Source of the DNA: Spirochaetaceae bacterium
GTDB lineage: Bacteria > Spirochaetota > Spirochaetia > B11-G9
Direction: 5' to 3'
Assembly: GCA_030643345.1 (NCBI GenBank)
Contig: DAOWMA010000008.1
Location: 1-15,740 of the forward strand
DNA: 15,740 nt
Made by a program: the position numbers and the translations under genes. The notes under the pieces are model-generated. The model saw only the letters and a list, made by a program, of their open reading frames with translations. It was not told the origin of the DNA and made no database searches. This document shows, one piece after another, positions 1-7,232 of this stretch. How positions within the stretch are numbered: position 1 is the stretch's first letter; each line of letters starts with the position of its first letter.

Positions 1-3
1 AAA

Positions 4-1239
4 ATGACAATAAAACTGGTTAAAACAGCCTTAAGAAATATATCCCGTAATAAGAGAAGATCAATTCTGTCCGGAGTGGCCATAGGTGTGGCCGCAATGG
101 CAATTGTTATGTTGTTTTCCCTTATGGCAGGGATGCAGGTTGATATGGAATCGAACCTGAAAAGTTATTATACCGGAGGAATACGAATTAGAAACGAAAA
201 TTATGAACAATATGAACGCTTTAATCCGGTGCATCTCACAGTAGATGCAAAAGTAGTGCAGAATGTTCTGGATACTATTCCCGAAGTTGATGTTTATGTT
301 CCCAGAACAAGCTTCCCTGCCAGTCTTTATATTGAGGGAACGAATTTCGGGGCTATGGGTGTGGGTGCTGATTTTGAGAAAGAAGCAAAGTTTATCGATC
401 TGGCAGGATCTCTAAAAAAAGGGCGTCTCCCGGAAAATGGTAAAAATGAAATGATTATGGGTGCAATTCTGGCAAGAGATCTTAATCTGGAAATTGGAGA
501 TAAGGTAACTATAATGTCTACAACTGCCGCCAGGGGGACCAATGCAATAACTCTTAAAATTGTGGGTTTGTTCGCCTTTCCTGTGGGAGCACTCAATGCT
601 AAGTATTTCTGGGCCCCAATTGACAGAATCAGTTATTTCCTAAGGATGAACGGAGACACTCAGGAAGTAATTTTAAAAGTAAAAGAAGGGGTTAATGAAG
701 TTGAAACTGCAGCTAAAATTAAAGATATCCTTCAGAAAGAGACTTCGGTCAATTACGATGTTCAGGCATGGACGGAGATCAGCGGAACATATGAGATGAT
801 TGAAATGGCAAACACTACATATATCATAATGGCATTTATATTCTTTTTACTGGGGAGTACGGTTATTATTAATACAACTATGATGGTTATTTTTGAAAGA
901 ATGAGAGAGATTGGAACTCTTGGCGCTTTGGGTATGCATGGGAAGGAACTGGTAAGACTTTTCTTTCTCGAAGGAATGTTTATCAGCATAATAGGGACCT
1001 TTGCAGGTATTGTCATAGGGATTGGATTTACATTGCTTCTTGGTAAAACAGGAATTGATATGACAGAAGCTATGCAGGGTGTGGACTTTGAAGTCTCTGG
1101 TATGGTTTATCCGAAACTGTGTATTGGAAAAACAATATTTGTATTTTTCTACTCTGTTATTGTTGCTTCTCTGGCTACATTAATTCCATCGGGAAAGGCA
1201 TCAAAAATACAACCTGTGGAAGCGTTAAGATACGTATAG
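4..1239 (+). CDS. FtsX/LolE-type ABC transporter permease
   Basis: Inner-membrane permease of the MacB/LolCE (FtsX-like) class. These proteins pair with a LolD/MacB-type ATPase and move lipoproteins, lipids or amphiphiles out of the inner membrane rather than importing solutes. The 411 residues show the family layout: a basic N-terminus (NKRRS near residues 16-20), a first membrane helix at about 21-43, a periplasmic domain at about 44-268, then three helices at about 273-296, 320-347 and 376-396. The cytoplasmic segment after helix 2 contains FERMREIGTLGALG (from about residue 297), the usual ATPase-coupling region. The C-terminus ends in the typical PVEALRYV. The ATG is only three bases from the window edge, but the N-terminus looks intact. 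The next gene follows after 12 bases, so an operon is likely. The partner ATPase is not in the window and is probably upstream. The cargo cannot be read from the sequence. Confidence 0.92.
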   Translation: MTIKLVKTALRNISRNKRRSILSGVAIGVAAMAIVMLFSLMAGMQVDMESNLKSYYTGGIRIRNENYEQYERFNPVHLTVDAKVVQNVLDTIPEVDVYVPRTSFPASLYIEGTNFGAMGVGADFEKEAKFIDLAGSLKKGRLPENGKNEMIMGAILARDLNLEIGDKVTIMSTTAARGTNAITLKIVGLFAFPVGALNAKYFWAPIDRISYFLRMNGDTQEVILKVKEGVNEVETAAKIKDILQKETSVNYDVQAWTEISGTYEMIEMANTTYIIMAFIFFLLGSTVIINTTMMVIFERMREIGTLGALGMHGKELVRLFFLEGMFISIIGTFAGIVIGIGFTLLLGKTGIDMTEAMQGVDFEVSGMVYPKLCIGKTIFVFFYSVIVASLATLIPSGKASKIQPVEALRYV

Positions 1240-1251
1240 AAGGAGTAAAAT

Positions 1252-1989
1252 ATGAAAAACAAAACAATTAGTATATTGCTGTTGCTTTTTCTTCTGATTC
1301 CTGTGGCGGCATTTACTATAACAGGAGAAGAGATAATTAGAAAAGCTGATGATATGCAGGTTTTTGACACATCTGAGGCCTCGGGTGAAATGAGAATTAA
1401 AGACCGGTTTGGAATAAAAGTGAGCACTTTCAATGCCTGGTCACGAGGGAAATACGAGTCTCTTCTTGAGTTTACCAGCCTTGCTGAAAGGGGACAAAAA
1501 ATCCTGCGAACAGAAGATGAACTCTATCTGTTCTACCCTGATGCGGAAGAGTTAATAAGAATGCAGGGGTCAATGCTTAGGCAGTCCATGCTGGGTTCTG
1601 ATATATCCTATGAAGATATGACAGGGGGGAAAGACAGAATTTCCCAATACGATGTGGTTCTTGAAGGTGAAGAAAATATTAATGGGAATGACTGTTATGT
1701 TCTAATTATGACAGCTAAAGTAAGAACAGTCCCATACCCAAAAGAGAAGGTATGGATAGATAAAAAAACTTTCATTATCTGGAAAGCAGAATACTACACA
1801 AAATCGGATAGACTTCTTAAGGAAATGGAAACTCTTCGTGTGGAAGAGATTGGAGGAAGGATGATTGCCATGGAATCGAGAATCTCAGATAAGATGAAAA
1901 CTGATACGGAAACAATTATGATTATCAATAAAATTAGAATTAATACTCCTCTGGATGTTGATTTTTCACTGGATGATCTTTCATGGTAA
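1252..1989 (+). CDS. Exported LolA-like protein (outer membrane lipoprotein-sorting protein family)
   Basis: A 245-residue exported protein. The first 20 or so residues form a signal peptide (basic MKNK, hydrophobic core, likely cleavage after PVAA). There is no lipobox cysteine, so it should be soluble in the periplasm. The rest resembles proteins annotated as outer membrane lipoprotein-sorting proteins, which share the LolA/LppX-like half-barrel that binds acyl chains. Recognisable stretches are the LRTEDELYLFYP region and the segment around LRQSMLGSDISYEDM (about residues 108-122). The middle also carries the usual GNDCYVLIMTAK and VWIDKKTF strands. A good ribosome binding site (AAGGAG, 1240-1245) lies 6 bases before the ATG. 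It sits between an FtsX-like permease and a predicted outer-membrane barrel, and overlaps the latter by 7 bases. The inferred role is periplasmic carrier for whatever the permease extracts. The family match is from memory of the pattern, not from a search. Confidence 0.85.
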   Translation: MKNKTISILLLLFLLIPVAAFTITGEEIIRKADDMQVFDTSEASGEMRIKDRFGIKVSTFNAWSRGKYESLLEFTSLAERGQKILRTEDELYLFYPDAEELIRMQGSMLRQSMLGSDISYEDMTGGKDRISQYDVVLEGEENINGNDCYVLIMTAKVRTVPYPKEKVWIDKKTFIIWKAEYYTKSDRLLKEMETLRVEEIGGRMIAMESRISDKMKTDTETIMIINKIRINTPLDVDFSLDDLSW

Positions 1990-3161
1990 AAAGAATATTA
2001 ACGGTACTTCTTCTTATAACAGCAGTACCGTTTTTAATAGCAGAAAACAGTATTTCTGTGGATATGGAGTTGTACAACACTGTTATAAAAACAAGAGATG
2101 ATTCATTTAATCCTTACTGGGCATATGGCATAACGGGCAAAGGGGCAGTATCTTTCAAATCTTCGGGGAACAGGAATGTAAGGGCAGATCTTGTTACGGA
2201 TATTACTTTCCCTGATTCCTCCGGCATTCCGGTTCTTATTCTTCAAAAAGCCTATGTTAAGTCTAAATTCCCAAATTTTCGATTAACTGTCGGGAAAACA
2301 CGACTGGGCTGGGGGGATGGATTTGTTTTTAACTCTGGAGATGTTATATTTGGAAGTACTTCCCCTTATGTAAACCTTACAGGCTCTGAGTTGAGAACAG
2401 AAACAACATGGCTAAGTACTGTAAACTATCCCCTGGGAAGATTTTCATTTATTGAAGGCCTTGTAACAGCCCCTGACTTAAGTGCTTCCGGAATGGGGGG
2501 AATAGGGGATTCCGGAGCAGGTCTCAGGTTATATACAAAGGTGGGTGGAGTAAAAATTGAAACGGGTTATTATTTTAACGGTAAGGACAATACATCCTAT
2601 GATATTACTTATACAGAAACAACAGAGTACCTTACTATAAATGCCCTTCACAGACCATATATAAGCCTTCAGGGTAATATTGGTCCGGACTGGTATCTTA
2701 ACTCTTCTGTGACAATTCCTGCTCTTAACAGTAGTATAATTGAATCTATAGCAAAGGATACATTTAATATCAGTTTTGGATTATTCCATATAATGGAGAC
2801 AGGTTATAATAATTCTCTCTCATTCAGACTGGAATCTATAATACTCCCATACCTAATTTGGGATGAAGATAAAGGAGCAGCAGGCTCCTATGCTATGCTG
2901 ATTTATCCTGAAATATCCCTTGTCCTGGGACCAACTATAAATTTATCTGTTCGCTCAATTATCAGCCCCATTGATTATTCAGCACAAATTACAACCGGGT
3001 TCAGCTGGAATGTATTTGAAGGATATTGTTTATTGGGCTATACAACAATCAATGTTGGTGATGGAAATGATACTTTTTCATGGAACAAATCTATCTGGAA
3101 TTCTGGAACTGATATGATTGATGGAATATCTTTGATGGTTGGGGTGTCGGTTATTTATTGA
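1983..3161 (+). CDS. Predicted outer-membrane beta-barrel protein, function unknown
   Basis: A 392-residue protein that I cannot place in a named family. It starts with a clear signal peptide (MVKRILTVLLLITAVPFLIA, then ENSIS). The mature part is rich in alternating hydrophobic/polar stretches, aromatic residues, Gly, Ser and Thr, as expected of transmembrane beta strands. It ends in the alternating, aromatic-terminated ISLMVGVSVIY, which fits a BAM-recognised beta signal. A conserved-looking stretch near residues 103-124 (GKTRLGWGDGFVFNSGDVIF) recalls OM barrels found beside LolA-like and transporter genes, but that is only a resemblance. The ATG lies inside the last codons of the LolA-like gene (7-base overlap), so translation is probably coupled; no strong ribosome binding site is visible. 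With its neighbours it could form the outer-membrane end of a transfer route. A palindromic repeat and an intrinsic terminator follow directly. Confidence 0.78.
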   Translation: MVKRILTVLLLITAVPFLIAENSISVDMELYNTVIKTRDDSFNPYWAYGITGKGAVSFKSSGNRNVRADLVTDITFPDSSGIPVLILQKAYVKSKFPNFRLTVGKTRLGWGDGFVFNSGDVIFGSTSPYVNLTGSELRTETTWLSTVNYPLGRFSFIEGLVTAPDLSASGMGGIGDSGAGLRLYTKVGGVKIETGYYFNGKDNTSYDITYTETTEYLTINALHRPYISLQGNIGPDWYLNSSVTIPALNSSIIESIAKDTFNISFGLFHIMETGYNNSLSFRLESIILPYLIWDEDKGAAGSYAMLIYPEISLVLGPTINLSVRSIISPIDYSAQITTGFSWNVFEGYCLLGYTTINVGDGNDTFSWNKSIWNSGTDMIDGISLMVGVSVIY

Positions 3162-3179
3162 TATAAAAAACAAACATAA

Positions 3180-3222
3180 GGGCAGCCGCAAGGGTCGGTA
3201 GCCCGACCATTGTGGCTGCCCC
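3180..3222. repeat. REP-like extragenic palindrome
   Basis: A 42-base near-perfect hairpin. The outer stem GGGCAGCC (3180-3187) pairs with GGCTGCCC (3214-3221), continues through a G-U pair and CAA/TTG, has one mismatch (3192/3209), and closes with GGTCGG (3193-3198) against CCGACC (3203-3208) around a 4-base loop. It is much more GC-rich than its surroundings. Its CCCCTACG edge resembles dispersed palindromes seen between genes in many bacteria. It lies between two convergent genes. On the minus strand it is followed by a T-rich run (3165-3179), so it could also help end minus-strand transcription. Only one copy is in the window, so repeat status is inferred from form. Confidence 0.6.
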
Positions 3223-3227
3223 TACGA

Positions 3228-3266
3228 GAAATAATACCTTGCGTTGCAAGGTATTATTTCTTTTTT
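3228..3266 (+). terminator. Intrinsic terminator of the permease/LolA-like/barrel operon
   Basis: A perfect 15-bp inverted repeat (3228-3242 against 3246-3260) with a 3-base GTT loop is followed immediately by six Ts (3261-3266), a textbook Rho-independent terminator for plus-strand transcription. Its right arm and T-tract overlap the end of the convergent gene: they encode that gene's last lysine codons and stop codon in antisense. The hairpin also forms on the minus strand but has no T-run there. Confidence 0.85.
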
Positions 3267-4807
3267 ACAAAATACTGCATTAGCTGTACAAAATGATATA
3301 TCTTTCTATAAACCCTGGAGATTTCTTTTTTTACATCATTTTCCGAGGCACTCTCGATCTCTTTCCAGTTTATTATCATTTCATGATTTTTTTTATCTTT
3401 ATCTTCCAGTACAGATTTTAAGCTCCTACCCATTATAATCAAGTTCTGGGATGCTTCTGTAATCATTTTTAATGCCGCATCATTTGTCTCTTTCAGCTGC
3501 GTACGAAGTATTGTAATACTATTTTTATCCCGGTCCGACTTTGATGTCAAAGTTTTAAAAGCAATTCCATTTCTGCCTTCATCTGACAGTTCTTCATCAA
3601 AGGTAATAAGAGAATTCGAAACATCCATAACCGCATGGAAGGCATCAGATAAATGCTGACTGGATATAACAGTTGCCCATTTACCCCTTATCAGCAGAAG
3701 GTCCATAAGTTTCTTTATATCACGCTTAAAGTAATCCAATAAAAATGCCTTTAGATAATTTGCAGGTGCTACATGAATAAAACCACCAAGCATCTTTTTC
3801 GTGAACATAAAGTTGGCTTTATCGGTATAATATTTCATTCTGGATATTGCAGTAGTGCCAAAAACTTCCATTAAAAGAGCATCCACTTTTTTTGATCTCC
3901 GCTCTTTAAGAATTTTCTGTAGAGTTATTTCCGCCTGAGTTCTGATTTTATTTAAATATTCGTCTACAATCTGATCTGAATTTACCAGCGAGCTATAGTT
4001 ATACTGGGGATCTTTATCTATATGCTGAATTATCAATACAAAAATTTTCTCTTTACTGACAACGGTCAAACCTTTAAGAATCTTTTTCCAGCTGACACGA
4101 TCAATAATCTCTGTTCCTTTGTAGGCCTTAAGTACATTAAACAACTCATCCCAGTCTGCATTATTATTGTTCGGGATAACTACCAGAAAGTCTTTAATAT
4201 CTTCTAAAACATATTCCGCTTTTATCGGTTCAAATTTAGGATTGTAAACAAAATCTCTTTCAGGAAGTCCGGAATCAAACTTTTTTAGAGTAAAGAAATA
4301 ATCATATTCAACAAGATTTAAAAATGCTGATAAAAGATTATACAGCGCATTTATTTTATTTACCTTGTCACTGGTAAATCCTGCAAAGAAACCCACCAGT
4401 TTATCCTTCAATTCAGATGCCAGAACTTTTGGCTCTACCTCTTCCGCCCGTTTCCTTATAGCATCCTCTTCCAGCTGTTCCCTTATTTCAAGTTGTTCTT
4501 CAGTCATAAATGCACTTATTATTATCGAACGAAGGACACCGGAAGAGTGTGCATTTTCTAAAAGAATCTGAGCCGGACTTATAATTTTATAAATTTCATA
4601 TAAAAACTTAGCCATCCCCGGAAGAGCTTCTTCACTCTTTGGATTATAATACTTCAATCGATGTTTTTTTAGAGTTCTGGCTATTTCACGTAATAAGCGC
4701 TTCTTCTCTTTCTCAGGATCAGACCCTCTTAAAAGAATTGAAAAAAGACGTTGAAAAAAACTTTCTTTACCGCTGTTGGATGGACCCTCCAGGTCTATTT
4801 TACTCAT
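3254..4807 (-). CDS. Conserved spirochaete-type protein of unknown function (possibly DUF5312)
   Basis: A 517-residue protein with no signal peptide, no evident membrane helix and no enzymatic motif that I can recognise. It is highly charged and appears mostly alpha-helical. The N-terminus is basic (DPEKEKKRLLREIARTLKKH, about residues 30-49), there is a coiled-coil-like acidic stretch near residues 100-125 (EEQLEIREQLEEDAIRKRAEE), and the tail ends in three lysines. The composition and length fit a family I remember as restricted to spirochaetes (possibly DUF5312); this is memory, not a search. The start lacks a properly spaced Shine-Dalgarno sequence: GGAGGG (4831-4836) is 23 bases away, and an in-frame stop lies 9 bases upstream of the ATG. 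A promoter placed to start transcription at the ATG itself suggests a leaderless mRNA. The stop codon lies within the convergent operon's terminator. Confidence 0.72.
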   Translation of the reverse strand: MSKIDLEGPSNSGKESFFQRLFSILLRGSDPEKEKKRLLREIARTLKKHRLKYYNPKSEEALPGMAKFLYEIYKIISPAQILLENAHSSGVLRSIIISAFMTEEQLEIREQLEEDAIRKRAEEVEPKVLASELKDKLVGFFAGFTSDKVNKINALYNLLSAFLNLVEYDYFFTLKKFDSGLPERDFVYNPKFEPIKAEYVLEDIKDFLVVIPNNNNADWDELFNVLKAYKGTEIIDRVSWKKILKGLTVVSKEKIFVLIIQHIDKDPQYNYSSLVNSDQIVDEYLNKIRTQAEITLQKILKERRSKKVDALLMEVFGTTAISRMKYYTDKANFMFTKKMLGGFIHVAPANYLKAFLLDYFKRDIKKLMDLLLIRGKWATVISSQHLSDAFHAVMDVSNSLITFDEELSDEGRNGIAFKTLTSKSDRDKNSITILRTQLKETNDAALKMITEASQNLIIMGRSLKSVLEDKDKKNHEMIINWKEIESASENDVKKEISRVYRKIYHFVQLMQYFVKKK

Positions 4808-4813
4808 AGTGTA

Positions 4814-4842
4814 AATCTATGGTAAATTAGCCCTCCTGTCAA
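4814..4842 (-). promoter_or_regulatory. Sigma70-type promoter for the 517-residue protein, leaderless geometry
   Basis: On the minus strand a perfect -35 TTGACA (4837-4842) is followed by 17 bases and the -10-like TAGATT (4814-4819, 4 of 6 matches). Six bases (TACACT) separate the -10 from the ATG at 4807, so the usual start point falls on the A of the initiation codon. This agrees with the absence of a usable ribosome binding site. It sits in the 35-base gap after the radical SAM gene. Confidence 0.6.
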
Positions 4843-5871
4843 TCAATCAGAATTAAATAATCTCCCCTGCCTGGAACCTCTTAATTCCATTTCTTTTGTT
4901 AAAAGACTGTAAAAACTCCCTTTTCTGAAAAATGTCCTTGGTGCTCCCAGACGGTGTGATGGAGTATCACAAGTCAAACGATGAATTACTGTTGATCGGG
5001 GCATCCGTTCTATTGCCTCGATAGTATACTCAAGATGCCTCATACCGGAGGGAACAGTTATTTCACCCATCATATACTCTGAAAACAACTCTGTACCTAT
5101 AGGTATATGCAGATTATGGATCTTTATCCCTTCTGGTTTCATTTTTGCAGTAAAAACAACACTGTCCATTATTTCATCATACCCTTCCCCTGGCAGACCG
5201 AAAATCAGATGTACAGTTGTTTTTATCCCGCTTTCTTTAAGACGATTATATGCTTTGACAAAATCATCCCGACTGTGACCACGATTAATTCTGTTTAAAG
5301 TATTGTTATTTGAACTCTGCAGACCAAGTTCCACCCAGACATCCAACCCCCTCTGCCGGTATGAAGACAGAAGCTTTATATTAGCCCTGGAAATACAATC
5401 AGGACGGGTTGAAACAATAAGCTCCTTAAAGGGGGCTAATGACAGACTATAATCATATATCTCCCTAAGTTCATGGACCGGTGCAAAAGTATTTGTAAAA
5501 GCCTGAAAGTAAAGAAGCAGATATTCTGATCCATAACGTCTTTCTATAAATTTTATACTGTTTTGAACCTGATCTTTGATTCGTTTCTTTCTGCCCTCCA
5601 TATCTGGTGAAATGTAGGGAGAATACAACTCCAGTGCTCCTGTCTGCCCGGTTAAGGGAGGATTTCCATCATGTGCAAGGTCTGCCTCCTGACCTCTGTG
5701 ATAAACTGCCATAGAACCAAGTTCATCACAATACGTGCAGCCTCCTGTCCGATCTGAATTTCTATTGGGGCAGGAAAACCCGGCATCCACGGCAACACGA
5801 TAGGCAGAGGTACCATATTTCTCTTTTAAATAGCGACTATAACTGTAAAATGGGTAATTTGAATTGTTCAT
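4843..5871 (-). CDS. TIGR01212/YhcC-type radical SAM protein
   Basis: Radical S-adenosylmethionine protein of the YhcC (TIGR01212) family, whose members resemble Elp3/oxygen-independent coproporphyrinogen oxidase-type enzymes; the exact reaction is not known to me. From the ATG at 5871 it has 342 residues. A [4Fe-4S] motif of the form CX10CX2C is visible at Cys34, Cys45 and Cys48, preceded by AYRVAVDAGFSCPNR, typical of the family. Later motifs include YFQAFTNTFAP, STRPDCI, WVELGLQSS and HLIFGLPGE, matching the SAM-binding barrel strands. A longer reading from a TTG at 5907 adds 12 residues, but those bases coincide with a promoter. The family N-terminus (here NNSNYPFYSYSRYLKEKYG) also begins at the ATG. 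The gene is divergent from a solute-binding lipoprotein gene, with overlapping promoters. Confidence 0.9.
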   Translation of the reverse strand: MNNSNYPFYSYSRYLKEKYGTSAYRVAVDAGFSCPNRNSDRTGGCTYCDELGSMAVYHRGQEADLAHDGNPPLTGQTGALELYSPYISPDMEGRKKRIKDQVQNSIKFIERRYGSEYLLLYFQAFTNTFAPVHELREIYDYSLSLAPFKELIVSTRPDCISRANIKLLSSYRQRGLDVWVELGLQSSNNNTLNRINRGHSRDDFVKAYNRLKESGIKTTVHLIFGLPGEGYDEIMDSVVFTAKMKPEGIKIHNLHIPIGTELFSEYMMGEITVPSGMRHLEYTIEAIERMPRSTVIHRLTCDTPSHRLGAPRTFFRKGSFYSLLTKEMELRGSRQGRLFNSD

Positions 5872-5877
5872 GATGAT

Positions 5878-5907
5878 ATTATCCCATACAGCAACCGGGA
5901 TTGACAA
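5878..5907 (-). promoter_or_regulatory. Promoter of the radical SAM gene, leaderless geometry
   Basis: On the minus strand, TTGTCA (5902-5907, 5 of 6) is followed by an 18-base spacer and GATAAT (5878-5883, 5 of 6) with an extended TGG just before it. Six bases separate the -10 from the ATG at 5871, so transcription should start at or next to the initiation codon. The only Shine-Dalgarno-like bases (GGGA) lie within the -10 region itself. The -35 overlaps the -35 of the divergent promoter. Confidence 0.62.
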
Positions 5908-5930
5908 TCCTTATCAATGCATCTTAGTGT
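5901..5930 (+). promoter_or_regulatory. Promoter of the solute-binding lipoprotein gene, overlapping the divergent one
   Basis: A perfect -35 TTGACA (5901-5906) is followed by 18 bases and a weak -10 TAGTGT (5925-5930, 3 of 6). Seven bases later comes the ATG at 5938, which is the start that gives a standard lipoprotein signal peptide. The five bases 5902-5906 are shared with the -35 of the minus-strand promoter, so two polymerases could not occupy the site together. The weak -10 leaves room for an activator. Confidence 0.45.
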
Positions 5931-5937
5931 GATGAGC

Positions 5938-7167
5938 ATGAAAAGAGTACTCCCTGTCATTTTTCCCATAATGCTGCTTCTATCGTCATGTGGATCCAAT
6001 AATTCAACAGTTATTTTATGGACTGACAAACCGGAAATGACGGCTTATGTGGAAGAATTCAACTCTACCCAGGATAAATACAGAGTAGAGATTGTATATA
6101 AAAAGCAGCCTGGAGCTGTACTTTCCTTAACGGATAATCCGGCAGATCTTATTGTATCTGAATTTCTTAACTCTCCGGGTATAATTGGACTTTTTACCCC
6201 TTTAGATAGTTTTTTTACAGATGGCATTATGGATCTGTCCGTATTCTATTCCGGCTTACTTGAACTAGGGCGTAAAGAAGAGGAACTTTTTCTCCTCCCC
6301 GTATCCTTCAATCTTCCGGCAATTATGTTTAACAAGGAAACTGAATCGGATAATATTCCATCTTTTTTTATGAACCCGGACGTTATGGAAAAGGCAGCCG
6401 GGAATTTCAATAAAATAAACAATACAGATTTTCAAAGAATGGGATTTTCACCCCGGTGGGAAAGCGAGGTCCTTTTTCAGAATGCAGTTCTTACAGAAAC
6501 TGATTTTCAGCTGCTGAATACAGAGATTTTATCCTGGAACAACCAAAAACTAATGGATTCACTTAAACTTTCTATAAAATGGAGTGAAGAAATCAATGGA
6601 GGGTTTGAACAGGAAGAAGAGTTTACCACCAAATTCCTCTATGATCCACCCTATAAGTTGATAGCGGAGAATCGGATTCTTTTTTACTATTCGGACCTGG
6701 TTAACTTCTTTGGCTTGCCACCCGACAAGCGAAAAAACATGGACTTTCGATGGTTTTCTTCAGCTGATAAAATTCCAGTATTAGACAATATCCTTTTTTC
6801 AGGCATTCCAAATAGCGCAGGAAATAAAAAAGGGGCCCTTGAATTTATTTACTGGTTTTTTAATCCCTCTACTCAGAAAAAATTATTAAAATCAACCCAG
6901 ATTAAAAGAATGGATACATTTGGATTTGCAAATGGTTTTTCTTCCCTTTCGGAAGTGAACAAAAACGAACTTCCAATTATTTATCCAACTCTTGTAGGTT
7001 ATATACCACCGGAATCATCACTAATATTTCCAAAACCCCTGCCACTCTACTGGAATGAACTTAAAACTCAAATCATTAAACCATGGCTGGATGATCAGAC
7101 AGGTGAAGACCCTTCAAACATATCTTTACAGAAGACCATCGAAGAATGGCTTAAACAAAGACCATAA
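5938..7167 (+). CDS. Extracellular solute-binding lipoprotein, ABC importer type
   Basis: A 409-residue lipoprotein resembling family 1 (MalE-like) solute-binding proteins of sugar ABC importers. The chosen start at 5938 gives MKRVLPVIFPIMLLLSSC: two basic residues, a hydrophobic core and the lipobox LSSC with Cys18. ATGs at 5917 and 5932 would only add residues and overlap the promoter. After the cysteine come a short Ser/Asn-rich linker and the first strand STVILWTDKPEM. The family-type sequence FTPLDSF near residue 86, a PVSFNLPAIMFNKE hinge-strand region near 122 and a late GALEFIYWFFNPSTQKKLL segment follow; that last segment is typical of the C-terminal lobe. The ligand cannot be read. 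No permease gene is nearby, but a MalK-type ATPase gene begins 65 bases downstream. Divergence is high, so a non-transport lipoprotein of the same fold is possible. Confidence 0.78.
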   Translation: MKRVLPVIFPIMLLLSSCGSNNSTVILWTDKPEMTAYVEEFNSTQDKYRVEIVYKKQPGAVLSLTDNPADLIVSEFLNSPGIIGLFTPLDSFFTDGIMDLSVFYSGLLELGRKEEELFLLPVSFNLPAIMFNKETESDNIPSFFMNPDVMEKAAGNFNKINNTDFQRMGFSPRWESEVLFQNAVLTETDFQLLNTEILSWNNQKLMDSLKLSIKWSEEINGGFEQEEEFTTKFLYDPPYKLIAENRILFYYSDLVNFFGLPPDKRKNMDFRWFSSADKIPVLDNILFSGIPNSAGNKKGALEFIYWFFNPSTQKKLLKSTQIKRMDTFGFANGFSSLSEVNKNELPIIYPTLVGYIPPESSLIFPKPLPLYWNELKTQIIKPWLDDQTGEDPSNISLQKTIEEWLKQRP

Positions 7168-7170
7168 ATT

Positions 7171-7202
7171 TTGTTGACAACAAGCTTTTTTCATAATATC
7201 CT
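7171..7202 (+). promoter_or_regulatory. Promoter of the ATPase gene with overlapping 13-base palindrome
   Basis: TTGACA (7174-7179, perfect) with a 17-base spacer and TATCCT (7197-7202, 4 of 6) would give a leader of about 24 bases that contains the ribosome binding site AGGAGG (7222-7227). The -35 lies inside the perfect palindrome TTGTTGACAACAA (7171-7183), a possible operator. Six Ts (7186-7191) follow the palindrome, so a weak terminator for the upstream gene is an alternative reading; the stem would be short and AT-rich. Confidence 0.45.
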
Positions 7203-7232
7203 GTTAGCATAAGATAAATTTAGGAGGCTTCT

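Noticed and set aside
3244..3438. Small plus-strand reading frame over the terminator and the end of the 517-residue gene
   Set aside because: It begins inside the terminator loop, lies antisense to a convincing gene and has no ribosome binding site.
4831..4836. GGAGGG on the minus strand as ribosome binding site of the 517-residue protein
   Set aside because: It is 23 bases from the ATG, and no in-frame start codon exists closer to it.
5872..5907. TTG start at 5907 for the radical SAM gene, adding 12 residues
   Set aside because: AAGGA directly abuts the TTG, leaving no spacing for a ribosome binding site. The added codons coincide with a well-formed promoter, and the family-like N-terminus begins at the ATG at 5871.
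5917..5937. Earlier ATG starts (5917, 5932) for the solute-binding lipoprotein
   Set aside because: They fall in the promoter region and precede the signal peptide with unneeded residues; the ATG at 5938 gives a compact basic start, hydrophobic core and LSSC lipobox.
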